Assembly (NCBI GenBank): GCA_017987895.1
Contig: JAGNSU010000018.1
Span: forward strand, 1-44,813
Direction of reading: 5' to 3'
Length of the DNA: 44,813 nt
DNA from: Flavobacteriales bacterium
GTDB taxonomy: Bacteria; Bacteroidota; Bacteroidia; Flavobacteriales_F; PHOS-HE28
Under the pieces are notes generated by a model. The model had not been told where the DNA came from. It did not search any database and saw only the letters and a program-made list of their open reading frames with translations. This document shows, in pieces, positions 25,472 to 34,351 of this stretch. Position 1 is the stretch's first letter. Each line of letters starts with the position of its first letter. A program made the translations under genes and the position numbers.

Positions 25472-26485
25472 CTATTGTTTCACCAGACGCTGTGTGCGGA
25501 CAGAACCACCTGCGGTTGTTACACGCACCAAGTAGATCCCCGGAAGGCATCCCGCCACATCCAGGTCCATGCGCAGGCTGTTCAGCGCGGGCCGGGGCAC
25601 CGGCACGGCACGACCATGTACGTCGATCAGCTCCACACCGGTCATCGGTACTGCGCTCGTCAAGGTCACCCGATCGGAGGCGGGCTGCGGGAACATGCCG
25701 AAGCTGAGCGCGGCCATTTCCGCAACGGCCACATCGGATGAGTCCATCCACTCCGTGGTAATGGTGTTGAGGGAAGCGGGCGGCAGGGTGATGCTCAAAG
25801 AATCGAAGGTGATACGCACCACCGGATGCTCCATGAAACGCGTGTAGAAGGAGTAGATGTCCTTCTTGCGGGTCGCCGTGGTCAATGTGGACGCATTGCT
25901 CTCCTCCGAATGGAAATGCAAGCGGAGGACTTCCATGTTCTGACTGGTGCCCGGGAGCTGAAGACCACCCCAGCCATCGACCATGGCCATATAGCTGCCG
26001 GTGCGAACGAAATTGCCCACTCCGTCAATGTCGAACGTGGCGGAAATAGGTCCGTTCCAGGAGTCGTTCAATTCCAATGGCCATTGCACCACCGTGGGTC
26101 CATCGGTGAGCGCGGCGGCATAACCGAAGGAAAGCAACGCCGCGTCCTCCCCGACCAGTTCCATGCCGCTTCCGGTCGCATTGTAGAACAAGGTGTCGTT
26201 CACGCCATCGGTCAATGCGATGTTGGACCCCGCACTGATGGTGGGATCGGCGTAGACCGAAGGATTGATGTACTGGTAGGTGCGGGTCCCGGCACTCACC
26301 AGGCCACTGAAGTCGTAGGTCACACCGGCGCCCGCAGGTCCAGGGTTCGCCACCAGCGCGTAGTTCACCAGGAACTGATCGCCGATCTCCGGCTCGTTCT
26401 CACTGGCCACGATCGTGGGCTGGGCGTAGGTGGCCGCACCGGCCAATAGACAGAAAAGGAGACAGAGGGTCGAAGTACGGTTCAT
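25472..26485 (-). CDS. secreted protein with T9SS type A sorting domain
   Basis: This 337-residue protein has a signal peptide (about residues 1-21, ending TYAQ). The beta-rich body at about 22-255 has no named domain. The C-terminal domain of about 75 residues begins at LSFGMFPQPASDRVTL, with the VELIDVHGR and GIYLVRV strands of T9SS type A sorting domains. It should be exported through Sec and then through T9SS to the cell surface or medium. Function unknown. It has its own promoter-like box and a strong terminator, so it is monocistronic. Confidence 0.85.
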   Translation of the reverse strand: MNRTSTLCLLFCLLAGAATYAQPTIVASENEPEIGDQFLVNYALVANPGPAGAGVTYDFSGLVSAGTRTYQYINPSVYADPTISAGSNIALTDGVNDTLFYNATGSGMELVGEDAALLSFGYAAALTDGPTVVQWPLELNDSWNGPISATFDIDGVGNFVRTGSYMAMVDGWGGLQLPGTSQNMEVLRLHFHSEESNASTLTTATRKKDIYSFYTRFMEHPVVRITFDSLSITLPPASLNTITTEWMDSSDVAVAEMAALSFGMFPQPASDRVTLTSAVPMTGVELIDVHGRAVPVPRPALNSLRMDLDVAGCLPGIYLVRVTTAGGSVRTQRLVKQ

Positions 26486-26503
26486 GGGCTTTGGTTGAGT
26501 TGA

Positions 26504-26511
26504 CGAAGGTA
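26504..26511 (-). promoter_or_regulatory. -7 box of the T9SS cargo gene at 25472
   Basis: On the minus strand TACCTTCG ends 18 bases before the ATG at 26485. Confidence 0.5.
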
Positions 26512-26526
26512 AGATGCACCTGCGGG

Positions 26527-26534
26527 TACATTCG
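26527..26534 (+). promoter_or_regulatory. -7 box of the nitroreductase gene
   Basis: TACATTCG fits TAnnTTCG and lies 39 bases before the ATG at 26574. It is back-to-back with the box at 26504-26511. Confidence 0.4.
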
Positions 26535-26573
26535 CTGCCCACAGGCCATTCATCCCTGGTCCGAGCCACCCCG

Positions 26574-27161
26574 ATGCGACATAGCGTAAGCGACCTGAGC
26601 GACCTGATCCGCGACCGGCGCACCGTTCAACCGAAGGACTTCACCGACCGCGTGGTGCAGCGGGATGTGGTGGAACGTGTGCTGGGCAACGGCACCTGGG
26701 CCCCCACCCACGGCATGACCCAGCCCTGGCGCTTCAAGGTCTTCGCTGGTGAAGCACGGCAACGCCTCTCCACCTTCATGGGCGAGGAATACACACGGCT
26801 CACCGCACCGGAGAAGTTCCTACCCCGCAAGTTCGAGAACGTTACACAACGCCCGTTGCAAAGCAGTGTGGTAGTGGCCCTCGGCATGGCAAGGGACCCG
26901 AAAGGAAAGATCAGCGACCTGGAGGAACAACTGGCCATGGCTTGCGCGGTGCAGAACATGTACCTCACGTGTACGGCCTACGGCCTGGGGGCCTTTTGGG
27001 GCACCGGCGCTGCGGCCACGGGCGAAGGCATGCGGCGCTTCCTGGGGCTGGCCGAAGGCGACCGCTGCATGGGCCTGTTCTTCATGGGCTACCCCGCTGT
27101 GGAATGGCCCAAGGGCTACCGCAAGCCCCTGCCCGATGTAATGGAGTGGTTCGATCGGTAG
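26574..27161 (+). CDS. nitroreductase family FMN-dependent oxidoreductase
   Basis: This 195-residue cytosolic flavoprotein has the FMN-binding opening LIRDRRTVQPKDF (about residues 11-23), the APTHGMTQPWRFKVF segment (about 43-57), and the C-terminal AFWGTGA and LFFMGYPA strands typical of nitroreductases. It is closest in layout to the YdjA-like group. It would reduce nitro, quinone or enone compounds with NAD(P)H. The start at 26574 is preferred over an earlier in-frame ATG at 26514 because the promoter-like box lies between them. A 12-bp inverted repeat overlaps its stop codon. Confidence 0.88.
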   Translation: MRHSVSDLSDLIRDRRTVQPKDFTDRVVQRDVVERVLGNGTWAPTHGMTQPWRFKVFAGEARQRLSTFMGEEYTRLTAPEKFLPRKFENVTQRPLQSSVVVALGMARDPKGKISDLEEQLAMACAVQNMYLTCTAYGLGAFWGTGAAATGEGMRRFLGLAEGDRCMGLFFMGYPAVEWPKGYRKPLPDVMEWFDR

Positions 27162-27214
27162 GAAGATCTTCACCCCAAGGTTCGCACACCTTCGTCGATC
27201 ATTTCCTACCGATC
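27153..27214 (+). terminator. long stem overlapping the nitroreductase stop
   Basis: GATCGGTAGGAA (27153-27164) and TTCCTACCGATC (27203-27214) are perfectly complementary. Further GATC pairing inside extends the stem. The left arm contains the TAG stop codon. It may end the transcript or protect its 3' end. Confidence 0.5.
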
Positions 27215-27247
27215 ACCTGATCGGGCTTGCCCAGACCGGCCTGCGGA

Positions 27248-27255
27248 TATCTTCA
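27248..27255 (+). promoter_or_regulatory. -7 box of the M23 peptidase gene
   Basis: TATCTTCA lies 28 bases before the ATG at 27284. Confidence 0.45.
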
Positions 27256-27283
27256 CCCGCCCTTTTCGCGTACACATCCGCGC

Positions 27284-28426
27284 ATGCGTGCCCTAACGGC
27301 CTCCATATCGACCCTGGTGATCGGGCTTTGCCTGCTCTTGTGGTGCTCGCCTGCGCTGGCGCAATCGGGGGGCATGGGTTTCCGCGGCGACACTGTGACC
27401 GCCTTGGTGATGTACGGCGATGAAACCCTCAGTGAGGGAGAGAGCCTCTCCTCGGACCGCCTGGACGCCATGCTCGATTCGCTCTGCGCCCTGCCCGATC
27501 CACCCGCCGATCTTCTGCGCGACCTGGCCTTGTACAAGCGGATCCACACCATGAACGAGGAACAGCTCGTGGCGTTGATCGACTCGCTCTTCGAATTGGA
27601 TGTGGTGCCCTATGCCCTGGTGAACGAGATCAACCTCTACACCGCGCAAATGCCCACGCAAGCGGATGTGGACGGCAGCGAGCTGCTGGCCTGGTCCTCG
27701 GATCCGCGTGCCACCACCTGCGGGCCCTATGCCGATTGGAACACCTTGCAGGTCCATTCCGCCGTGCCGGCGAACTCCGCCACGGACAGCTTGCTCATGG
27801 TGCGCCTGGTACACCCCGAACAATTCTGTGGCTTCCAGATGCCGGTGAAAGGGGTGCTCACTTCGCGTTTCGGCTGGCGCGATGGCCGGCCGCACAACGG
27901 TGTGGACCTGGACCTGCAGGTTTGGGATCCAGTGACCTCCGCTTTTCCCGGCGTGGTGCGCTTCGCGGGCGTTCAAGGTGGCTATGGACGTGTGGTGGCC
28001 GTGCGCCATTACAACGGTTTGGAGACCTACTACGCGCACCTGCACCGTTTGAAAGTGAAGAGCGGCGATGTGGTGGACGCAGGCGATGTGATCGGGCTCG
28101 GCGGTAGCTCTGGCCATTCCTCCGGAAGCCATTTGCACTTCGAGGTGCGCTACCGGGGCGTGCCGATGGATCCCGCACGATTGATCGATCTGAGCAATGG
28201 TACACTGCATACGGACACGCTGGTCCTGAAGCGCACGCGGGCCAGTTATGCGGCCTACCCGAAAGGCACACGCTTCCACACCGTGACGAAAGGTGACCAT
28301 CTTTACGCCATTGCCGACCAGTACGGCATCAGTGTGCAGGCTCTTTGCGACCTCAACGGCATATCACGACGTTCCATCCTGAAGGTAGGGCAGCAACTGC
28401 TCGTCGCCGACCTGGGCCGTCACTGA
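27284..28426 (+). CDS. M23 family metallopeptidase with LysM domain
   Basis: This 380-residue exported protein (signal peptide about 1-26, ending ALAQ) is predicted to cut peptidoglycan cross-bridges or to activate an amidase. The M23 domain (about 185-295) keeps all zinc and catalytic residues: His204 and Asp208 in HNGVDLD, His252 in YAHLH, and His283/His285 in GSHLHFEV. A C-terminal LysM domain (about 332-376), TRFHTVTKGDHLYAIADQY onward, binds peptidoglycan glycan. The region 30-180 is unassigned and helical. The order catalytic domain then LysM is less common than the reverse. It overlaps the next gene. Confidence 0.92.
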   Translation: MRALTASISTLVIGLCLLLWCSPALAQSGGMGFRGDTVTALVMYGDETLSEGESLSSDRLDAMLDSLCALPDPPADLLRDLALYKRIHTMNEEQLVALIDSLFELDVVPYALVNEINLYTAQMPTQADVDGSELLAWSSDPRATTCGPYADWNTLQVHSAVPANSATDSLLMVRLVHPEQFCGFQMPVKGVLTSRFGWRDGRPHNGVDLDLQVWDPVTSAFPGVVRFAGVQGGYGRVVAVRHYNGLETYYAHLHRLKVKSGDVVDAGDVIGLGGSSGHSSGSHLHFEVRYRGVPMDPARLIDLSNGTLHTDTLVLKRTRASYAAYPKGTRFHTVTKGDHLYAIADQYGISVQALCDLNGISRRSILKVGQQLLVADLGRH

Positions 28427-29127
28427 TCCTTCTCTTCTTTCTTGCATGGGCCGTGCCGCTCCGGGCGCAGCTCGGCGTTACCACCTTCGGCATCCAGGTG
28501 AAGCCGGTGATCCCCCTGGAGTTCTTCGATCCACGGGTGGAATTCCAAGAGGGCGCACTGAAAGGGAGTGCGGAACTCACCGGGGGCTTCGCGTTCGGGA
28601 TGCTGATGCGCTTCGGGTTCACGAAGTTCCTTTCCATGGAGGTCGGCATCAACCAGGTGCGCCGCAACTACGCCTTCAGCTTGATGAACGATACCGCAGG
28701 GTTCGAGGCCAACGACCGGATCCGCTATGTGGGCTATGAGATACCCGTGCTCTTGCTGGCCTATGTGCGGCTCACCGAAACGCTGTGGATGAACGGGGCG
28801 CTCGGCCCTTCGGTGGACTTCTACCCTTCCGATGCCGTGCGCGATGTGCTGGACGCGCGTGCCTACGTCACGCGACAAGAATGGGCCCAGCTGGGCGCGG
28901 TGGGCAATATCGGCATGGAGCTGCGCACTCGGAAGGCCGGCTATTTCTACTTCGGCGCCACCTACCACCGTGCCTTCGGGGCCATGGCCCGGGCGAACCT
29001 CACCTATTACTCGCCCACCGGCGTGCCCACCACCATCGCCGACGACCTCAGCGGCAGCTACCTCACTGTGGACCTCCGCTATTTCTTCCATGAGGATCCC
29101 GATCGCTTGAAGCGTCCGCGCAATTGA
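28345..29127 (+). CDS. outer-membrane beta-barrel protein with unusual start
   Basis: This is a beta-rich protein of up to 260 residues. Alternating hydrophobic strands from about residue 45 (for example GGFAFGMLMRFGFTKFLSMEVGI) and a terminal aromatic residue group YLTVDLRYFF fit an outer-membrane barrel. A hydrophobic signal segment LILLFFLAWAVPLRAQ precedes it. No ATG or GTG starts the frame. The candidates are TTG at 28345 (used here), which overlaps the M23 gene by 82 bases and gives a basic n-region, or CTG at 28423, which overlaps the M23 stop as CTGA. Function unknown; it is probably translated together with the M23-LysM peptidase. Confidence 0.65.
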   Translation: MRPQRHITTFHPEGRAATARRRPGPSLILLFFLAWAVPLRAQLGVTTFGIQVKPVIPLEFFDPRVEFQEGALKGSAELTGGFAFGMLMRFGFTKFLSMEVGINQVRRNYAFSLMNDTAGFEANDRIRYVGYEIPVLLLAYVRLTETLWMNGALGPSVDFYPSDAVRDVLDARAYVTRQEWAQLGAVGNIGMELRTRKAGYFYFGATYHRAFGAMARANLTYYSPTGVPTTIADDLSGSYLTVDLRYFFHEDPDRLKRPRN

Positions 29128-29142
29128 AGTGGAACAAGCGGA

Positions 29143-29150
29143 TACCTTTC
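29143..29150 (+). promoter_or_regulatory. -7 box of the 816-residue T9SS gene
   Basis: TACCTTTC ends 19 bases before the ATG at 29170. Confidence 0.45.
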
Positions 29151-29169
29151 CCCCTTCATTGACCCGCGC

Positions 29170-31620
29170 ATGAACCTTCGCTACGCTTTCGCCCTTGCTC
29201 TCCCCTTGTTCTCCACCGCGCTGTCCGCCCAAGGCGAACTTTGCACCACCGCGGTGCTCATCACCCCCGGCCTATACACCGCCGATGGCCCCAGCAGCGG
29301 CGCCGGTGCCAGTGCTGGCGATGCCACCAACGCGGATTGGTACGCCTTCGATCCGGTGCAAGCGGGCTACATCACGGTGAACTCCTGCGTGGACGGCGAC
29401 ATCGATTCGCGAGTGCGCGTTCACAGCGGCACCTGCACCAATTTGCTGTTGCTGGGGCAGGATGATGATGGCTGCCCCACCGGCTACCCGCCGGGCAACT
29501 CGCTGCTCGCCGGTGTTCCGGTCACGCCCGGTGGCACCATCTATATCGAGTGGGACGATCGCTGGAGCGGCGATGCTTTCGATTGGGAACTCACTTTCCA
29601 CGACTGCCCTGGTCCACTGCCGCCGAGCCTTACTGCGACCGATACCACGGTGACGGTGAGTTGGGCCGCCCAACCGGTGGCTTCGGGTTTCACCGTGGAG
29701 ATAGGGCCTTCGGGTTTCACGCCCGGCACCGGCACCGTGTTGAGCGGCACAATGGGCATTGACGGGCCACCTGTCACTTTCGATGGCCTTGCGGAAGGAA
29801 CGGACTACGAGGTCTACATCACCTTGGATTGCGGCGCCGGTCCGGTGATCGGTGGGTGGCCGATCCACACCCTGGGCAATCCGTTGGTGGACAATGAGGA
29901 CTGCTTCGATGCGCTCCCCTTGCTTTGCGGCGATACGGTGCAAGGCAGCACCACGCTGGCCTTTTTCGATCAAGTGCCCAACTGCGGCACGGACATCGAA
30001 GCGGCAGGCATCTGGTACGACTTCACCGGCATCGATGGCAGCGCTACGCTGAGCACGTGCAACAGCGCGAGCTACGATACGCGCATCAATGTGTTCGCGG
30101 GTGCGTGCGACTCGCTCATTTGCATCGGTGGCAATGATGATGCGCTGGGCTGCGATCTCACCTCACAGGCAACGGTGCTCACAACCGCGGGCACCGTGTA
30201 CCACGTGCTCGTGCAGGGGTATGATGGCGAGGTCGGGGATTTCAGCATGAGCCTTTCTTGCAATACATGCGTGGCCCCGTCGGGTCTGTTGGTAAGCCCT
30301 TCCGATGTGTTGGCCAGCGTCTACTGGACCAGCGCCAACGGTGCGGGTACGTACACCTTGGAGTTCGGTCCTGTGGGATTCACGCCGGGCACCGGCACGG
30401 TGATCACCGGCACCCTCGGTATCGATGGTCCTCCCGTGCTGATCAATGGCCTCACCGCCGCCACCGAGTATGACATTTACCTGCAAGAGGATTGCGGCAG
30501 CGGCGACCTTAGCCCGACGATCGGACCCGTGCCTTTTACCACCACGCTGGATCCGCTACCGGCCAACGCCTTCTGCAACCAGGCGCAGGCCATCGCCTGC
30601 GGCGACACCATCACCGGCAACACCAACGATGGCCTGCTCTCCCCCGGACCCGAATGCGCGGCCGCCTTCATCACCGCGCCCGGTCTTTGGTACATCTTCA
30701 TCGGTTCCGATGAGGATATCACCGTGACCACCTGCGGGCAGGCGAGCTACGATACCAAGATCAGTGTGTACACCGGCTCGTGCGGTTCGCTGCAATGCGC
30801 GGCTGGCACCGATGATGCCGTGGGCTGCGCGGCCAATAGCAGCAGCGTGACCTTCTTCGCCGTCAACGGCACGGAATACCTCGTGCTCGTACACGGCTAC
30901 GATCAACAGACCGGCAGCTTCGACCTCAGCCTCGCCTGTGCTCCACAATGCGCCACGGTCCCGCCGAACGATGCGTGCGCCAACGCCGCGACCTTGATCC
31001 CGCAGCCGCTGAACGGATGCACTACACCCGTGCTCGGCACCAACGAATGTGCTTACGGATCACCGCTGCCCAATCCGCCGTGCGATCCCTATGCGAACAT
31101 CAACGACGTGTGGTACACCTTCAACACGGGCACCGAAGCGAGCCACACCATTACGCTGGAAGAGGTGACCGCCGAAGTGCTGAACGCAGCGGTGTACCTC
31201 GCCTGTGGCGATCCGCAATACGTGGACTGCTTCACGGAAGTGGCCGCACCGATCGCGCTCACCGGGCTGCCGCTCAACACCGATGTGCTGGTGCGCGTGT
31301 GGAACGGTGGTTACGCGGATGCGGGCACCTTCTCCATCTGCGACCAGGCCGCGATCCCCGATGCCATAGCGGAGTACGGCACGGCCGGAGCCAGCGTATG
31401 GCCGATCCCCGCAAGCGACCAACTCTTCGTGCGCGGTATACCAAGCGGCACCAAGCGCACCGAGGTGATCGATCTGCAAGGACGCACGGTGCTCGTCCTT
31501 CCGTTGGATGGGCATAGCACGAACGCTTCGGTGGATGTTTCCGCGCTTGGCACGGGTACGTACTTGCTCCGTTTCATTGGAAGCGAGCAGCGGCCGGTGA
31601 GGTTCGTGGTGGAGCGCTGA
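29170..31620 (+). CDS. large T9SS cargo with fibronectin III and Cys-rich beta repeats
   Basis: This 816-residue secreted protein has a signal peptide (about residues 1-20, ending SAQ). Its plan alternates Cys-rich beta-sandwich units of about 120 residues (starts near 24, 238, 466 and 600) with fibronectin type III-like domains (about 153-232 and 370-455). The two FN3 units share GFTPGTGTV...GTxGIDGPPV, so they are recent duplicates. The Cys-rich units share a WY(D/I)F...YDT(R/K)I(N/S)V(F/Y)-G-C pattern. The C-terminal 75 residues form a T9SS type A sorting domain (VWPIPASDQLFV, VIDLQGRTVLV, GTYLLRF). It is likely a surface adhesin or scaffold without a visible active site. Confidence 0.85.
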   Translation: MNLRYAFALALPLFSTALSAQGELCTTAVLITPGLYTADGPSSGAGASAGDATNADWYAFDPVQAGYITVNSCVDGDIDSRVRVHSGTCTNLLLLGQDDDGCPTGYPPGNSLLAGVPVTPGGTIYIEWDDRWSGDAFDWELTFHDCPGPLPPSLTATDTTVTVSWAAQPVASGFTVEIGPSGFTPGTGTVLSGTMGIDGPPVTFDGLAEGTDYEVYITLDCGAGPVIGGWPIHTLGNPLVDNEDCFDALPLLCGDTVQGSTTLAFFDQVPNCGTDIEAAGIWYDFTGIDGSATLSTCNSASYDTRINVFAGACDSLICIGGNDDALGCDLTSQATVLTTAGTVYHVLVQGYDGEVGDFSMSLSCNTCVAPSGLLVSPSDVLASVYWTSANGAGTYTLEFGPVGFTPGTGTVITGTLGIDGPPVLINGLTAATEYDIYLQEDCGSGDLSPTIGPVPFTTTLDPLPANAFCNQAQAIACGDTITGNTNDGLLSPGPECAAAFITAPGLWYIFIGSDEDITVTTCGQASYDTKISVYTGSCGSLQCAAGTDDAVGCAANSSSVTFFAVNGTEYLVLVHGYDQQTGSFDLSLACAPQCATVPPNDACANAATLIPQPLNGCTTPVLGTNECAYGSPLPNPPCDPYANINDVWYTFNTGTEASHTITLEEVTAEVLNAAVYLACGDPQYVDCFTEVAAPIALTGLPLNTDVLVRVWNGGYADAGTFSICDQAAIPDAIAEYGTAGASVWPIPASDQLFVRGIPSGTKRTEVIDLQGRTVLVLPLDGHSTNASVDVSALGTGTYLLRFIGSEQRPVRFVVER

Positions 31621-31956
31621 ACGAGAGGCGAAGTGGAGCAGCCCGGTCACCTGCGCGCCAGGAACTCCATCAAGGTGATGGAGCACCAACGAAGCCTTAC
31701 TTCCCACTGTACCAAGGTGTGAGCATCCCTTGTTGAGCGCAGTAGAGGCAAGCAATGGCGGGATCACAGAGCTTGGGCGGACTTCGCTGGCATCGCCGAA
31801 TAGATCACGTGCGGCACAGGTGGCCCCGAGCGAACCCGGATCCGCGGAACACCTACGCCAATAGAACGGCACTGCCCACTACTGGTGAATTTCGCATGAT
31901 TGATGCGCCGGGTAGGCATGCGTGTCCTTAATTTTCAGGCAAGCGAAGCCACACGC
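31621..31956. other. intergenic stretch without recognisable gene
   Basis: These 336 bases between two T9SS cargo genes hold no convincing reading frame. No strong terminator stem was found after the stop at 31620. The only signal is the -7-like box at 31929-31936. An in-frame ATG at 31900 could extend the downstream gene but would precede that box. Confidence 0.4.
31929..31936 (+). promoter_or_regulatory. -7-like box of the propeller-like T9SS gene
   Basis: TAATTTTC ends 20 bases before the ATG at 31957, which supports that start over the ATG codons further upstream. Confidence 0.4.
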
Positions 31957-33504
31957 ATGAGCATCCGACCTCTCCTTTTTCCGTTCCTCCTTTTCACCAC
32001 GGTGTTCATGCGCGCGCAGAGCCCGCCCGGGATCCAATGGCAAACGAGCATCGGCGGTTCTGGCTTCGAGCGGGCTTGGGCCATTGAGCCGACCAGCGAT
32101 GGGGGCTACATCACCGCAGGCATGACCGAGAGCAACGATGGCGATGTGACCGGACACCACGGTAGCGCCGACTACTGGGTGGCGAAGCTCGATGCCACAG
32201 GCGCGATCCAATGGCAAAGGGCGTTGGGGGGCATCGGTATTGAGTGGGGAAAGGACGTGGTGGAAGCCAGCGATGGAGGCTATATCGTTGTGGGCTATGC
32301 GGAGACCGTCAACGGGGATGTGCAATCGACCCATGGCTTCTGCGACTATTGGGTGGTGAAGCTGGATATGAACGGCGGCATTGCTTGGAAGCGTTCGTTC
32401 GGTGGATCGTACGACGAGCAGCCGGAGAGCATCGCGGTGGCGAGCGACGGTGGTTACCTCATCGTAGGGAACACCCATTCGGATGACGGCGACGTGACCA
32501 TGAACCATGGCGCCACCGACCTCTGGGCGGTGAAGATGGACGTGAACGGCTTCATCCAATGGCAGCGTAGCTATGGCGGCACCAATGGAGAGAACGCCTA
32601 CGCTGCGCAGCCTATGAGCGATGGCGGTTGGATGGTGGCGGGCAGCACCTACTCCAACGATGGCGATGTAAGCGGCCAACATGGGTCCATGGACGCCTGG
32701 GTGCTCCGGCTCGATAGCCTCGGCACCTTGTTGTGGCAGCGCACCCTGGGCGGCACCGACGTGGATGTAGCCTATGGGATACTGGTGTGCAGCGGAGGTG
32801 GAACTCTCATGGTAGGCGAGAGCAGGAGCGACGACGGGGACCTGACCGCGAACCAGGGCGGGAGCGACTATTGGGTGGTGAAACTGGACGATGGAGGCGC
32901 CCTAGAATGGCAACGGTCGCTGGGCGGGAGCCAGCATGATTGGGCGAACGCCGTGCAGGAGAATGCTCTCGGCGGTTACCTCGTAGTGGGTACGGTGACC
33001 TCGGTGGACGGTAACATCAGCGCCCCCTATAGTCCTGCTGACAAGTGGTTGGTGGCGTTGGACGCGAGCGGTGCCACCATTTGGGAGCGCTGCGTCGGCG
33101 GTTCCGGCATGGATCAATCGCACTCCATGCGTAGCACCAGCGATGGCGGTTTCGTCCTGGCCGGCGGGAGCGGTTCTACGGATGGGGACGCCACCGCGAA
33201 TCACGGGGATGCCGATCTCTGGATCGTGAAGTTCGCAGGATCTACGGAAGGGCTTATGGAGGAGCACGAAAGCGAGTGGTGCCTCTTTCCTGTGCCCTCT
33301 TCCGGGTCGGTGTCCATAACGATGGAACACCAGCACCCGAACGCGTTGCTGACCTTGAGCTCCGCGCACGGCCAAGTGCTGCTGCGCGAGCCATTGCGAT
33401 CGCCAACACACACGCTCGACCTACAGAGCCTGCCGAAGGGTCTTTACCACTTGTCATTGTTCACACAACACGGCGTTCGCACCGAAAGATTGGTGCTGGA
33501 GTAG
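31957..33504 (+). CDS. T9SS cargo with seven 58-residue repeats (beta-propeller-like)
   Basis: This 515-residue secreted protein has a signal peptide (about residues 1-20, ending MRAQ). From Trp28 it carries seven consecutive repeats of about 58 residues. Each begins W-(Q/K/E)-x4-GG, continues through S(D)GGY-x3-G, then a S-x-DGD loop, and ends (D)YWV-x-K-LD-x-x-G. Seven units of this size suggest a seven-bladed propeller; the DGD loops could bind calcium. A T9SS type A sorting domain follows (LFPVPSSGSVSI, LSSAHGQVLL, KGLYHLSLF). No enzymatic motif is seen, so binding or adhesion is more likely than catalysis. Confidence 0.82.
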   Translation: MSIRPLLFPFLLFTTVFMRAQSPPGIQWQTSIGGSGFERAWAIEPTSDGGYITAGMTESNDGDVTGHHGSADYWVAKLDATGAIQWQRALGGIGIEWGKDVVEASDGGYIVVGYAETVNGDVQSTHGFCDYWVVKLDMNGGIAWKRSFGGSYDEQPESIAVASDGGYLIVGNTHSDDGDVTMNHGATDLWAVKMDVNGFIQWQRSYGGTNGENAYAAQPMSDGGWMVAGSTYSNDGDVSGQHGSMDAWVLRLDSLGTLLWQRTLGGTDVDVAYGILVCSGGGTLMVGESRSDDGDLTANQGGSDYWVVKLDDGGALEWQRSLGGSQHDWANAVQENALGGYLVVGTVTSVDGNISAPYSPADKWLVALDASGATIWERCVGGSGMDQSHSMRSTSDGGFVLAGGSGSTDGDATANHGDADLWIVKFAGSTEGLMEEHESEWCLFPVPSSGSVSITMEHQHPNALLTLSSAHGQVLLREPLRSPTHTLDLQSLPKGLYHLSLFTQHGVRTERLVLE

Positions 33505-33679
33505 ATCACCTGGCTGGCGCAGGTCTTCCGCGTGCGAAGGCTTGCGTGGGGGCAAGCGGGAGACCTGTGCCTCTTCCATGGATAATGGGTCATAGCTCAA
33601 AGTTCGTGGAAGGCTCCTGACGTCCGAGCGCATCTTCGTTCGCGACTGTGAGCAAAGCGGCGTGGAACCCACCCCCTAA

Positions 33680-33724
33680 CCCCTCCCTATGCACAGCGAT
33701 CGAGTGATCGATCGCCAGGAGGGG
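33680..33724. terminator. compound hairpin between convergent genes
   Basis: An outer stem CCCCTCC/GGAGGGG (33680-33686 with 33718-33724) encloses an inner stem GCGATCG/CGATCGC (33696-33702 with 33709-33715). It lies between the propeller gene and the DUF922 gene and may serve both. Confidence 0.5.
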
Positions 33725-33735
33725 AGTTGATCACG

Positions 33736-34245
33736 CTACCGCAACCGCTCCACGATCCGCGCCACCCACTTGCCCTGCACGCCTTCGTTGCGCCCATGGT
33801 CGGTCTCCTGGTCGTAACGCTGTTGCTCCTCGTTCAGCGCCTTCATCATGCGGTCATGCACCGCTTTGAAAGCGCGTTCGGGATCGCTTCCATTCACCAG
33901 TGCGGGTAGGTCCTCGCGGAACGCGCGGGCATGGAGTTCGGCGATGTCGAAGTGCAGGCGTTCGTGCATGAGCAGCAAGGCGCTGTGCTTCGCCTCGGGG
34001 CGCACCCAGCTTTTGTCCGGCAGGAATACACATTCCACGTTCGCCTTCACCACCCCTTGTGCATCCTGCTCCCAACTGGCTTGTATGCCATAGTAGGTGT
34101 AGGCATCGCGGTCGGTGCCCGCGGGCACCTTCGCTTTGAAATCGCTCCATTCCAACGCGCGATCGGCGCTCCAATGGATCGGGTCCTGAGCCGATGTCGC
34201 TTCGGCGATCAGGAGAACGTACGCAAGGGTCCAGGTCCACTTCAT
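33736..34245 (-). CDS. exported DUF922-type zinc protease-like protein
   Basis: This 169-residue protein has a signal peptide (about residues 1-20, ending SAQ). A DUF922-like domain carries an HExxH zinc motif: His94-Glu95-x-x-His98 in LLLMHERLHFDIAELHAR. The N-terminal half shows a WSDFKAKVP strand and a VECVF strand as in the family. It should act in the periplasm or outside the cell. The substrate is unknown. The ATG at 34245 gives the signal peptide. Upstream of it lies a block of tandem hairpins. Confidence 0.75.
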   Translation of the reverse strand: MKWTWTLAYVLLIAEATSAQDPIHWSADRALEWSDFKAKVPAGTDRDAYTYYGIQASWEQDAQGVVKANVECVFLPDKSWVRPEAKHSALLLMHERLHFDIAELHARAFREDLPALVNGSDPERAFKAVHDRMMKALNEEQQRYDQETDHGRNEGVQGKWVARIVERLR

Positions 34246-34306
34246 GCCCGCAGAACGCAACGACCGCGCCGATCCGTGCGCAATGGTTGGAGGAACTCGA
34301 AAGCAT

Positions 34307-34345
34307 GGATCTTCGCGACCCCGGCTCGAGGCCGGGGTGAGATCC
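34307..34345. repeat. palindromic repeat, hairpin 1
   Basis: An inner stem ACCCCGGC/GCCGGGGT (34318-34325 with 34331-34338) is enclosed by an outer stem GGATC/GATCC. It is the first of three hairpins in a 117-base block. Confidence 0.65.
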
Positions 34346-34351
34346 GTGAGG

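Noticed and set aside
31879-32682. 267-residue repetitive open frame on the minus strand
   Set aside because: Its repeats mirror the seven-repeat T9SS gene on the plus strand, so it is a shadow of that gene.
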